A stretch of DNA of 64,000 nucleotides from Proteiniborus sp. DW1 (GTDB taxonomy: Bacteria > Bacillota > Clostridia > Tissierellales > Proteiniboraceae). The position numbers and the translations under genes are program-made. Location of the stretch: positions 124,001-188,000 of the forward strand of contig NZ_FMDO01000044.1 in the NCBI RefSeq assembly GCF_900095305.1. Reading direction: 5' to 3'. Below the pieces are notes generated by a model, which did not search any database, was not told the DNA's origin, and was given only the letters and a program-made list of their open reading frames with translations. Below are positions 33,527 to 42,274 of the stretch, piece after piece (the first letter of the stretch is position 1; every line of letters begins with the position of its first letter).

Positions 33527-34747
33527 CTACTCCTTATAATTAACCCATAATAAATTTACAGAGTACAAAATAAAGTTGCTTAAAATAAAAATACTCAATG
33601 CCCAAATCCATGAAAAACTCAAAGCCCCTGATAATAATTTGTTTATATCTATAAATTGTAAGAGATTAATAGCCGATTTTTTAGGCTCTGTGGGTGTTAA
33701 AAGAGATACTGATAGCATGACTATTCCAACCATGGATATTAGTATAGATATTTGCTGATTCTTTGATGCATAAGATACAAAGGTCGCTAATGAAAATGTT
33801 AAAAACATAAACAAAATGAATATAAGACTACTATACAAAGCTAGCTTTCCTATACTTATTACTATATCATAAGCTTGTAAAAATTCATTAGCATTTTCAA
33901 AGCTACCAAAGGCATATAATGCTTGACTATTTATTGTGGCAAAACTATCTATTCCCGACCCATATTTACAAAAGCCAATTATACACAAAATTATTATTGG
34001 GATTAATACTGAAAATAACGATAGAACAAATCTAGTAATAAATCTTATATTGAAGATTTTTGTTTTACTGTAGGGAAGTGTGAAAATTAACCTTACAGTT
34101 TCATTATCAAAGTCTTTTGACCATATATCAAAGTTAAAGAGTATAATTAGTACTATAGCAAGTAAACTCATGTAGCTACTGCCATTGAGTGAATCAATTA
34201 ATAAGTACATTGCTGTTGGCTTTAAAGGATTAATCTCCGCCTCTATACCCACCTCATTATATTTCTCTGACAACATCCTTCTTTTATTCCATTCTCTTTC
34301 TACATCTCTATATAAACGAGTAATACCTGTTTCAATATTCATCTCATTTACTTCAATTAAACTTTCGTCTATTCTCTGTTCAACTTTAATAATTTTTTCT
34401 TTGTTTTCTTCAGGATCTTTCCATAAAAGACTAAGCGTTGTTAGGTTTTTTAAGTGGCTTTTCCATGTTTGATCCATGAGCTCTGCTTCTGGAGTACTAG
34501 GATGTCCGGGAAGTTCATCTATTAATCGCTCAAGTCGCCTTGTATAACGAGCTGACCATACTTTTGCATTATTAACTTCTTCATATAGCTTCTGTAGACG
34601 CTGTTGTGAATACCTCTCGTATTGCCTTTCATAATTTACTTGAAATATTAAAACTGTTATAACACAAGATATAATTAAAATTAAAATGTTTTTTTTAGAA
34701 TAAAACATTTTAATTTCATTCTTAAATAGCCCCTTCATATTTATCAC
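33527..34747 (-). CDS. ABC-2-type permease of the RiPP cluster (I)
   Basis: 406 residues. One N-terminal helix (about 18-36) is followed by a large extracellular, charged and partly coiled region (about 40-180) and then five or six helices from about 185 to 402, with FDNETVRLIFTLPYSKTKIF near 212, typical of ABC-2 permeases such as those for bacteriocin immunity. It overlaps the ATPase gene at 34722-35645 by 26 bases. It most likely forms a two-permease, one-ATPase transporter with 35655-37016, for immunity or export. Confidence 0.82.
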   Translation of the reverse strand: MINMKGLFKNEIKMFYSKKNILILIISCVITVLIFQVNYERQYERYSQQRLQKLYEEVNNAKVWSARYTRRLERLIDELPGHPSTPEAELMDQTWKSHLKNLTTLSLLWKDPEENKEKIIKVEQRIDESLIEVNEMNIETGITRLYRDVEREWNKRRMLSEKYNEVGIEAEINPLKPTAMYLLIDSLNGSSYMSLLAIVLIILFNFDIWSKDFDNETVRLIFTLPYSKTKIFNIRFITRFVLSLFSVLIPIIILCIIGFCKYGSGIDSFATINSQALYAFGSFENANEFLQAYDIVISIGKLALYSSLIFILFMFLTFSLATFVSYASKNQQISILISMVGIVMLSVSLLTPTEPKKSAINLLQFIDINKLLSGALSFSWIWALSIFILSNFILYSVNLLWVNYKE

Positions 34748-35645
34748 CGTACACTTTTTTATAATAACTTTCTAGGTCATTATGTTCTTTTCTTATATCA
34801 AGAACATATATATTCTCTTTGGATAAAGCCATCAATAACTTTCCTAGAGCCTTTTCTTCCTTACACGTGAAATAAATCCAAGTATCATCATCCTGCTCTG
34901 GCAGCAAATTGACTTCAGAAATATTTTGAATATGCTTTCTAGCTTCTTCACGCTCATGAACTAATATGCCATATGCAGCTTCTGATAGCAAATCTTCTGG
35001 CAATGGTCCATCATAAAGCTTATTCCCTTTATTAATGAAAATCACTCTGTCAACTATCTTCTCAACTTCACCTAGTTGATGTGAAGAAAATAAAATAGAA
35101 GAACCTTCTTGACGTATAAATTCCATTTGCTGACGCAGTTTGAAAACAGCCTGTGGATCTAAACCGTTTGTTGGCTCATCTAGTATTACTAATTTAGGCC
35201 TGTGCATAATTGTTAAAGCTAACATAAGTCTCATCTTCATTCCCATGGAATATTTGCCAGTAGCTTTTTTGATTTCTATTCCTAAACCGCTGAATTCTAC
35301 CATCTCTTTCACTCTATTTTTATCTATTCCACGCCAATTAGCCATCATCTTCAAATGGTCTAAACCTGAAAGCTCTGGATATAGTGTAGGATGTTCTATA
35401 CTGACACCCATATGAGCCAAAGCCTTTTGTCTCTCTTTTACAATAGAATGACCGTTAACTTCTATATTTCCATTATTTGTATGATATAAGCCACAAATGC
35501 ATTTTAGTGTAGTGGATTTACCACTACCATTAGGACCTAAAAAACCTACTATCTCTTGCTCCTTAACTACAAAGCTCAAATCTGGAATAATGCAAGCCTT
35601 CCCAATATTTTTCCTTAAGTGCTCGACCTTCAATATATCTTTCAT
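34722..35645 (-). CDS. ABC ATPase of the RiPP cluster (ABC-2 partner)
   Basis: 307 residues: Walker A GPNGSGKST (about 36-44), signature in ATGKYSMGMKMRLMLALTIM (YSMGMKMR in place of LSGGQ), Walker B LVILDEPTNGLDP and H-loop SSHQLGEVEKI. The C-terminal 75 residues are a regulatory tail typical of BcrA/CcmA-type bacitracin/lantibiotic-immunity ATPases. It sits between the two ABC-2 permease genes and overlaps the downstream one, so it should energize both. Confidence 0.92.
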   Translation of the reverse strand: MKDILKVEHLRKNIGKACIIPDLSFVVKEQEIVGFLGPNGSGKSTTLKCICGLYHTNNGNIEVNGHSIVKERQKALAHMGVSIEHPTLYPELSGLDHLKMMANWRGIDKNRVKEMVEFSGLGIEIKKATGKYSMGMKMRLMLALTIMHRPKLVILDEPTNGLDPQAVFKLRQQMEFIRQEGSSILFSSHQLGEVEKIVDRVIFINKGNKLYDGPLPEDLLSEAAYGILVHEREEARKHIQNISEVNLLPEQDDDTWIYFTCKEEKALGKLLMALSKENIYVLDIRKEHNDLESYYKKVYGDKYEGAI

Positions 35646-35654
35646 TGTTTCCTC

Positions 35655-37016
35655 CTAGCCTACATAATCTCTTTTTTCATTTATGACATAAAATACAATA
35701 TGCATAATAATAATTGATATTATAAGTACAGCTGCTGATTTAAACCATGTATATGTAGCTGATCCTGTTGCAACATCCCAAGATGAATTAATGGAAAGTG
35801 GGTTGAAATACATCTTATTTGCTAACCTCTGTGAGACTAAATAGAAAACCGAAACTATAGTCAGTACAAAAGATGAACGCATGACACTAGTAAAGCTAAG
35901 TCCTATACCTACTCCTAATATGGTGAAGAAAATGACCTTTAATAAACTAATAATTAAAGAAATTAGCATGACCTTCCATAAAGGATAGATTGTAAGTATA
36001 GTTGCCGGATAATACCCTCCTTCAAACCATGGTCTCGTTCCATAAAATTTACCTAATCCATAATAGGAATATTCCTGAACATGTGTATATCCTGTAAATG
36101 AAGTAAATCCCTGTTCATAGACAAATATAGGATTTTGTAGCCCATTGAATCCATACTTAAAGCCAAAATAAAGTATAGGCAATATAAGTGTAATAACCAG
36201 AATACTCATTACAGATATAAGACCTAATTTGTAATAATAGCTTATTATATAGCTTCTTTTTTCAGGCAACATCTCAATAAGCTTGTTACTTCTATTTTTA
36301 CGTTCTTCTAAAATAACAGCACCTGTAAAAATGATTACAAGTACAGCAAGTAATTGGTATGAATACTCTTCCAAGCCTACTTTATTGATATAAAATGTCC
36401 AAGGGGAAGCTGTTCCTGAATACAGTTGTTTTTCCCCTGATTTTGCTAATTCAAATCTTGCCTTTAGCGTTTGTTTAAGTCCATTATATACATACTCACA
36501 GGTTTCTTCACTCCAAGCATTATCTATACCTTTCATTCTAGCAATATCCCTTATAAGATGAAGCTGACTTGAATCAAAAGGACAATTAATGTCTAAGTTT
36601 AGAAGTTCTATTTCTTCCTTAAATACATCATGTGATAATGCCCTTCCATTATCAGGATTAGCTACAGTGTCCATATATGTCATAGTCATCTCAATATCAC
36701 AGTACAGTTCATCCTTCCATGTGTCAGACGAAGTACTATTTTCTAATTTTTCAGCCATAACCTTATATTTTTCTAGCTTCCATTCTAAGTGTAAGATATA
36801 GTTATCCCATATCGGTTTCTCAGTCTCAGTTAGTTGTAAAAGCTCCATACCTGCTTTTTCCATTCTTATAAGCTCTTCTTGTTCGAGGGCAAGTAATTCA
36901 TAGCGAATAGCAAGGTTATGCTTTGAGTTATGGGCAATTTTTTCTAAGCGAATAATAGTGTAGATATTTAGTATGATAAGTATAATAGCAAATGCTAAAG
37001 TAATTTTACTTTTCAT
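35655..37016 (-). CDS. ABC-2-type permease of the RiPP cluster (II)
   Basis: 453 residues with the same plan as 33527-34747: N-terminal helix (about 5-23), a charged extracellular domain (about 25-225), then about five helices from 226 to 447. It includes an aromatic stretch between the helices (TSFTGYTHVQEYSYYG). The gene lies 10 bases ahead of the ATPase gene and 112 bases after the precursor gene. The two permeases are distantly similar and probably pair. Confidence 0.82.
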   Translation of the reverse strand: MKSKITLAFAIILIILNIYTIIRLEKIAHNSKHNLAIRYELLALEQEELIRMEKAGMELLQLTETEKPIWDNYILHLEWKLEKYKVMAEKLENSTSSDTWKDELYCDIEMTMTYMDTVANPDNGRALSHDVFKEEIELLNLDINCPFDSSQLHLIRDIARMKGIDNAWSEETCEYVYNGLKQTLKARFELAKSGEKQLYSGTASPWTFYINKVGLEEYSYQLLAVLVIIFTGAVILEERKNRSNKLIEMLPEKRSYIISYYYKLGLISVMSILVITLILPILYFGFKYGFNGLQNPIFVYEQGFTSFTGYTHVQEYSYYGLGKFYGTRPWFEGGYYPATILTIYPLWKVMLISLIISLLKVIFFTILGVGIGLSFTSVMRSSFVLTIVSVFYLVSQRLANKMYFNPLSINSSWDVATGSATYTWFKSAAVLIISIIIMHIVFYVINEKRDYVG

Positions 37017-37127
37017 AATAGATTTTATTGAGTATCTTATGGCAATTCCTCCCTTTCGCTTTTTTGTAGTGATGATGCTATCTCATATTTATTCTAGATC
37101 TTAGTCAAATACTATTCTTGTTTTGCT

Positions 37128-37331
37128 TTATGCTTTTGGATTTATTCCTTCTGGAGAATACTTAACTCCAGTAGGTGTAACACATACTTCAAAAGTGCCA
37201 CAGTAACCCCCACAATCACGTGTACAATTATTATTACATGGGCTGCTATATGTAACAGTCCCAGAATTGTTTCCACATGAACAGGTATCTAATGGAGAAA
37301 TCAATTCCAACGGATTTACTATAAAATTCAT
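37128..37331 (-). CDS. Cysteine-rich RiPP precursor peptide (Clo7bot-like)
   Basis: 67 residues. A short leader (MNFIVNPLELISPLD) is followed by seven cysteines at 17, 19, 32, 36, 40, 44 and 50, with the central four spaced C-x3-C-x3-C-x3-C and rich in Asn/Gly. It lies 163 bases behind the radical SAM/SPASM gene and ahead of three ABC genes. Seven Cys, a clostridial host and an adjacent SPASM maturase match what is known of the Clo7bot (CLI_3235) precursor family; the likely product has sulfur-to-carbon (sactionine or ranthionine) crosslinks. The leader cleavage site and activity are unknown. Ribosome site GTGAGGT, eight bases before ATG. Confidence 0.82.
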   Translation of the reverse strand: MNFIVNPLELISPLDTCSCGNNSGTVTYSSPCNNNCTRDCGGYCGTFEVCVTPTGVKYSPEGINPKA

Positions 37332-37493
37332 AACAAAACCTCACTTTCTATCAATTATAACACAAGCTAATATCATCATCTAAGTTTAAGTTTGTTACTA
37401 CTTACCATTTTGTAATCTTGAAACAATTATTTGTTTTTATTACTCTGGTCAATTGAGAATAGCATCATCATAACTACCATAATAGCACTTATC

Positions 37494-38813
37494 TTAATTA
37501 CTTGACGTAATAAGCTGATAGCTTTTTAGTATTGAACTAGTAATATTCTTCATTTGTAGCTCACAGTTCTTTACTTTATCACGACTTCTTCTTAATGGAC
37601 AGCCTCCACCCATACAAATAGGTAAAATATTGCAGTTAGAACATTGCTCTGATAATGTAGGATCAAATAACATATAATCATAATATCTTTCTGGTAGATT
37701 AAGTACGGTGTTATTACCCACTTGACCAATACAAGCATTAATGTCTCCAATTTCTTCCCAGCATTTATATACGCTTCCATCGGGACCTATTACCCCAGTA
37801 TTTACCCTATCGCATACACATATTGCATTAACTCTTTTCGGATAGAATAGAGTATTGCTAATCTGAAACCCCTCATCTCTACATAGGTCTACAAAATCAT
37901 TTTTAACCTTACTATATTCCTCAAGTGTCAATGTATATAAATGCTCCACATCTGCTGGATCATAAACAGCTGCGATATCAAGTGCAATAAACTTAGATAA
38001 GGGGCTATTGGATATATATTTTAACAGTCCAAATGCTTCATCTTTATTATTTCTATCAGTATTGATCCTTACATTTATACGAGGTAATTCTTCCTTTTTT
38101 TCTTTGTATATATCAACTAGTGCATATAAATTATCTATAATTTTACTAAATGTTTTTCCACCATCTTTTAGATACCTCCGCTTATCGTGAGTTTCTTCTG
38201 TTCCATCTAATGTTATCTGTATGGTTTTTACCTTGTTTTTAACAAGCATCAAAAAATTCTTACGCGTTAATAAATACCCATTTGTTATAATACCTGCATC
38301 ATAATTTACTCCATGTTCATTACATATCTCAATTATTTGCTCACTCATTCGGTCTATTCGCTTACTTTCTAGAAGCGGCTCACCACCATACCATGTAATA
38401 CTTAATGTATGAATGCTATTTATCTTTGATTTAATAAAGCTAATAATTTTATTTTCTACATCATCTGTCATAACTTTATTTTCTAATACATCTTTTTCAT
38501 AGCAATAAGGACATCTAAAGTTACAATCTGCCGTTGGAGCAATAGTCAATTGTAATATTTCTGTTGAAAACCTAGCTCTATACATATCATGCCTAATTGA
38601 TGCCAACTCATCAAAATCATCTTGAATCAAAAATCCTCCATAAAACAAATCTTGCTTAAGTTTTTCATCACATTCGTTATTTGGATTCTCAAGGATTTTT
38701 AGGATAGTATCATATTTGGGATATGATACCTCTGCTAGAGCAGATGTTCGAGAATTATATGCCAATACGTTATTTCCGTTTTCAATGAATATATTATATT
38801 TTGAACTTTTCAC
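37494..38813 (-). CDS. Radical SAM/SPASM peptide maturase (CcpM-like)
   Basis: 439 residues from GTG at 38813, chosen because GGAGG lies seven bases upstream; an upstream ATG would lack such a site. N-terminal RRE-like region (about 1-75), radical SAM core with C-x3-C-x2-C at Cys97, Cys101 and Cys104 (ADCNFRCPYCYE) and GGEP near 144, then a SPASM domain with VCDRVNTGVIGPDGSVYKCWEE, and CSNC...CMGGGC...C at the end. SPASM enzymes hold two auxiliary clusters and install thioether bonds on Cys-rich precursors. Its substrate should be the 67-residue peptide downstream. Confidence 0.93.
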   Translation of the reverse strand: MKSSKYNIFIENGNNVLAYNSRTSALAEVSYPKYDTILKILENPNNECDEKLKQDLFYGGFLIQDDFDELASIRHDMYRARFSTEILQLTIAPTADCNFRCPYCYEKDVLENKVMTDDVENKIISFIKSKINSIHTLSITWYGGEPLLESKRIDRMSEQIIEICNEHGVNYDAGIITNGYLLTRKNFLMLVKNKVKTIQITLDGTEETHDKRRYLKDGGKTFSKIIDNLYALVDIYKEKKEELPRINVRINTDRNNKDEAFGLLKYISNSPLSKFIALDIAAVYDPADVEHLYTLTLEEYSKVKNDFVDLCRDEGFQISNTLFYPKRVNAICVCDRVNTGVIGPDGSVYKCWEEIGDINACIGQVGNNTVLNLPERYYDYMLFDPTLSEQCSNCNILPICMGGGCPLRRSRDKVKNCELQMKNITSSILKSYQLITSSN

Positions 38814-38972
38814 TAAATCACCTCCGGATAATAAAGCACTCTTCATAACCACGTTAAACACTATTACTCACTTTAATAGTAAATAGAATACTTTTATTAC
38901 TTAGTTAAGAAAATAAATTGCTAATTCTCAATACAAATAATCATTATATGCATTCCATAGCTTCATAAATAG

Positions 38973-39133
38973 TTATTTATTCTTTAAGCACCAACACTCG
39001 ACTTTGTTCTTTCCACCAAGAATTGGTGGTTTTTCATTATCACTTGCTGATGCAACAGCAGATACTATACAAAGCTTAAAAATCATTATCATAAGTACCA
39101 AAACAATTTAAAATGTCTTAGTGGTTTCTTCAT
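38973..39133 (-). pseudogene. Small secreted peptide gene with frameshift, near the RRNPP regulator
   Basis: AAGGAGGGG lies eight bases before ATG 39133, but that frame stops after 14 codons (MKKPLRHFKLFWYL). In the -1 frame a 39-codon ORF (first ATG 39092) gives MIMIFKLCIVSAVASA, a good signal peptide, then a short basic tail ending ECWCLKNK before TAA at 38973. Joined, they form one exported peptide of about 50 residues with the ribosome site in the right place. One base seems to have been lost near 39103. I see no canonical slippery heptamer. It may be a decayed signalling or second-product peptide, or a read error. Confidence 0.6.
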
Positions 39134-39232
39134 GATATCCCCTCCTTATTAAACATAATTCACCTTTGTCTTTGTGTTTTTTGTAACACTACAACAAAAC
39201 ACAGTCACGCCTGTTCAATATTATTTACTGTC

Positions 39233-39261
39233 AGTATATATGTTTTTTTTATCAATGTCAA
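39233..39261 (-). promoter_or_regulatory. Promoter of the RiPP cluster
   Basis: Minus strand TTGACA (39261-39256), 17-base spacer, TATACT (39238-39233), near consensus. It would drive the small peptide, maturase, precursor and ABC genes. Confidence 0.8.
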
Positions 39262-39321
39262 TTATAAAAGCTCGACAATATCTTACATCAGTAGTTTTAT
39301 GATGTTGTTAAAAATATGTTG

Positions 39322-39350
39322 TTGCTTATATAAAAATAATCTGATATAGT
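39322..39350 (+). promoter_or_regulatory. Promoter of the HTH-TPR regulator
   Basis: TTGCTT (39322-39327), 17-base spacer and TATAGT (39345-39350), 36 bases before the start codon. It is divergent from the cluster promoter, about 60 bases apart, a layout suited to control of both by the regulator. Confidence 0.6.
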
Positions 39351-39386
39351 GAGGTAAATTATATTTACTTATGGCGGTGATTAAAA

Positions 39387-40679
39387 ATGACTAAACTAAC
39401 CTTAGGACAAAAAATAAGAAAGGCACGGTTAGAAAAAAATCTTTCACAAAGTGAACTGGTAGGAAATTTTATTACAAGAAATATGTTAAGCAAGATAGAA
39501 AATGATTCTGCTAATCCTTCACTAAAAACTATTGAATACCTTGCAGAGAAGCTTGAGAAGCCAATATCATATTTTCTTGATAATTCAATTGTAATTGAAA
39601 ACGGAAAAAAGAGTAGTATTGAACTGGCATTTGAACATTCAACATATTTGTTTAAGAATAAGGAATATGATGACTGCATTACTTATATAAAAAAAATATT
39701 AGAAGAGTATGATTGCTCAACTGACATAATAAATTATCCTAGAATCCTAAGCATTCTAGGAAGATGTTATGTTTACACTAACAAATCAGAGGATGCACAA
39801 AAAGCTTTTGAAGAATGCATTAAACTTCTAGATTTGAATAAAGATTATTATTATCTAATAGTTTCATATCTTAATCTAGGCTATATTTATTTTAATAATA
39901 ATGAGTTCAAAGATGCAGAAAAATCTTCTAGAAAAGCTATTGAACTACTAAGCAATTCTCATATAGATAATGAGTTAATAGAAATTAAATTGTATTATGT
40001 CTTAGGATATTCTCTATTCGAGCAGCAAAAGTACATTGAAGCAATACCTCCTCTTTTATACTCTTTAGATATTTCTAAGGAATACAATTGCTTCTATAAT
40101 GCAGGCAATATTCATATGCTTTTAGGCTTAGTATATGAACAAAATGGTGATATTAAAAAAGCAATATACCACACACAAAAGTCCATCGTTTTCTATGATT
40201 TCACAGAAAAATACGACCTCAAGGCTGCAAGCCAAAAAAACTTAGGTAATTATTATATTACAGAAGGTAATTATTCTGATGCCAAATTATATTTAATCGA
40301 AAGCATGAAATATTACGAGAAAACTAACAATCAATTAAAGGTTAATACAATAAAATCTGATATTATAGAAGTCTTAACTAAAGAGGAAAAATATATAGAT
40401 ACAATTAATCTCTCAAAAGAAGTAGATATTAACATTATCAAGGATACTGATAGAGCTTCTATATACAAAAACTTAGGTAAATGCTACATTTTTTTAAATG
40501 AATATAGTAAGGCAGAAAACTATCTTAATAAAGCTATAGAAATACTAGAAAAAAGCGAAAAGCTGAATACTCTTTACGATGCATATACTTTTTTAGCTGA
40601 GTTACATTCTTTGACTGATGATTATAAAAAAGCCTATGAATTTTCTAATAAATCAAAAGAAATACTAATAAAAATATAA
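39387..40679 (+). CDS. HTH-TPR transcriptional regulator (RRNPP-like, peptide-sensing)
   Basis: 430 residues: an N-terminal XRE helix-turn-helix (about 4-60; SQSELVGNFITRNMLSKIENDSANPSLKTIEYLAEKL) followed by about nine TPR-like helical repeats (from 70 to the end; e.g. SILGRCYVYTNKSEDAQKAFEECIKLL, KNLGKCYIFLNEYSKAENYLNKAIEIL). This is the plan of RRNPP regulators (PlcR, NprR, Rgg), whose TPR domain binds a re-imported signalling peptide. It lies divergent to the RiPP operon and its small peptide gene, so it probably controls them in response to a peptide. Ribosome site GGCGGTGA. Confidence 0.88.
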   Translation: MTKLTLGQKIRKARLEKNLSQSELVGNFITRNMLSKIENDSANPSLKTIEYLAEKLEKPISYFLDNSIVIENGKKSSIELAFEHSTYLFKNKEYDDCITYIKKILEEYDCSTDIINYPRILSILGRCYVYTNKSEDAQKAFEECIKLLDLNKDYYYLIVSYLNLGYIYFNNNEFKDAEKSSRKAIELLSNSHIDNELIEIKLYYVLGYSLFEQQKYIEAIPPLLYSLDISKEYNCFYNAGNIHMLLGLVYEQNGDIKKAIYHTQKSIVFYDFTEKYDLKAASQKNLGNYYITEGNYSDAKLYLIESMKYYEKTNNQLKVNTIKSDIIEVLTKEEKYIDTINLSKEVDINIIKDTDRASIYKNLGKCYIFLNEYSKAENYLNKAIEILEKSEKLNTLYDAYTFLAELHSLTDDYKKAYEFSNKSKEILIKI

Positions 40680-40743
40680 GGCATAGTTAAACATTGCAAA
40701 ATCATTTCTTAGAACCTTAGTTTTACTCAGTTTAATGAAATGA

Positions 40744-40787
40744 GAAACGAGGTTACTTGCTTTATCCTAAAGCAATAACCCCGTTTC
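40744..40787 (+). terminator. Hairpin after the regulator gene
   Basis: A long stem (GAAACG/CGTTTC at the base, then GGTT and TTGCTTTA/TAAAGCAA above) spans 40744-40787. The tail lacks a T run, so it may be a weak terminator or processing site. Confidence 0.55.
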
Positions 40788-40807
40788 TTCGCTTTCCCCT
40801 TAAAGCA

Positions 40808-40856
40808 AAAAAATAAGCTGGCATACTATTTTATCCTTGCCAGCTTTGTTTTTTAT
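40808..40856. terminator. Bidirectional terminator, regulator and PDH operon
   Basis: AAGCTGGCA (40815-40823) and TGCCAGCTT (40838-40846) form a perfect 9-bp stem, with TGTTTTTTATAT to the right and A-rich sequence to the left. It would end the PDH operon transcribed from the minus strand. Confidence 0.85.
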
Positions 40857-40875
40857 ATAGAGAGTTACAGATTTT

Positions 40876-42261
40876 TTATTGTTTCAATGTATGAATCGGA
40901 TTACCTAATGCCAAATGAGCTGCTTCCATAACAGTTTCAGAAAGAGTTGGATGAGGATGAATGCCTCTTGCTAGGTCTTCAAGTGTTCCCTCTAGTTCCA
41001 TAGTCATGACTCCTTCTGCTATCATGTCTGTAGCAGTAGATGCCATCATATGAACTCCTAGGATTTCTCCAAATTCTTTATTAGCAACTATCTTAACAAA
41101 ACCATCTCTATCTCCTTCAGCTAAGGCCTTTCCATTTGCACTTAGCGGGAATGTACCTACTATGATATCATATCCCTTTTCCCTTGCCTCGTCTTCTGTA
41201 AGACCTACAGTTGCTATTTCTGGGAAGCTATAGATACATGAAGGTATTCTGTCATAGCTCATTTTACTATCCACACCCATTATATTTTCAACTGCTATAA
41301 TTCCCTCAGCTGAAGCAACATGAGCTAATAGATGTTTACCATTTACGTCTCCTATCGCATATACTCCTTCTATATTAGTTCTCATTCTTTCATCAGTGAT
41401 TATACCTTTTCTATCAGTTTCTAAGTTTAGGTTCTCAAGACCTTTCAAGTTTGGGGTTCTTCCTAGGCTAACGAGTATCTTATCTCCTTCAAAGGTTTTT
41501 TCTTCCCCATTAACTTCTACTGTTACCTTGTTGCCTTCGAACTTCTTATGTTTTACTCCATAAATTATCTTTACACCTTTTTTAGTTAGAATCTTAGCCA
41601 TAGCTTCACTTAAATCCTTGTCTATTCCTGATAATATTCTAGGGGATCTTTGAAGTATGGTAACTTTGCTGCCAAGTGCATTATAAAGTGTTGCGAACTC
41701 AATACTAATAGTTCCTGCTCCTAATACTATCAAGTGTTCAGGAAGCTCCTTTGGATCAAGAACCTCTGTGCTAGTAACTGCATAGCCTTGTTCAAAGGAC
41801 TCTTTAATTCCTTCAATATCTGGAATCATAGGAGATGAGCCTGTTGCAATAATTAAGTTCTTAGTATTTAATATCTCGTCATTTACTTTTACAGTATTCT
41901 TGTCTACTACCTCTCCAAAGCCCTTATAGATATCTACACCATTTTTCTCTAGCAGAAGTTTAACTCCTCCTGTAAGTCTTTTAACCGCTTGATTTTTTCT
42001 CTTAACCATTGCATCTAGGTTAATAGATACTCCGTCTTTGTCTTTAATGTCAACGCCATATTTATTTGCATTCATTACATATTCGTATACCTTGGCACTT
42101 TTCAGAAGTGTTTTAGTTGGTATACATCCTACATTTAGACAAACTCCTCCTAATTCTCCAGCTTCGACTACCGCTGTCTTTGCTCCCATTTGTGCTGCTT
42201 TTATGGCAGCTACATAACCTCCTGGACCTGCTCCAATAACTAAAATGTCGTACTGTTTCAT
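40876..42261 (-). CDS. pdhD: Dihydrolipoyl dehydrogenase (E3)
   Basis: 461 residues, typical E3. FAD motif GAGPGGYVAAI (10-20), the redox disulfide in GGVCLNVGCIPTK (Cys41, Cys46), NAD motif LGAGTISIEF, and the C-terminal HPHPTLSE with the catalytic His. It reoxidizes dihydrolipoamide on E2 with NAD+. It is the last gene of the four-gene complex operon, 13 bases after E2. A diverged copy of its last part lies at 31610-31804. Confidence 0.97.
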   Translation of the reverse strand: MKQYDILVIGAGPGGYVAAIKAAQMGAKTAVVEAGELGGVCLNVGCIPTKTLLKSAKVYEYVMNANKYGVDIKDKDGVSINLDAMVKRKNQAVKRLTGGVKLLLEKNGVDIYKGFGEVVDKNTVKVNDEILNTKNLIIATGSSPMIPDIEGIKESFEQGYAVTSTEVLDPKELPEHLIVLGAGTISIEFATLYNALGSKVTILQRSPRILSGIDKDLSEAMAKILTKKGVKIIYGVKHKKFEGNKVTVEVNGEEKTFEGDKILVSLGRTPNLKGLENLNLETDRKGIITDERMRTNIEGVYAIGDVNGKHLLAHVASAEGIIAVENIMGVDSKMSYDRIPSCIYSFPEIATVGLTEDEAREKGYDIIVGTFPLSANGKALAEGDRDGFVKIVANKEFGEILGVHMMASTATDMIAEGVMTMELEGTLEDLARGIHPHPTLSETVMEAAHLALGNPIHTLKQ

Positions 42262-42274
42262 CCTTTTTCCTCCC

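Noticed and set aside
37592-37780. 62-codon minus-strand ORF inside the radical SAM gene
   Set aside because: Different-frame shadow within the SPASM domain; no ribosome site.
39089-39110. Programmed -1 frameshift in the small secreted peptide gene
   Set aside because: The TTT-AAA codons do not allow both tRNAs to re-pair after slipping and no stimulatory hairpin is seen; a plain indel or read error is simpler.
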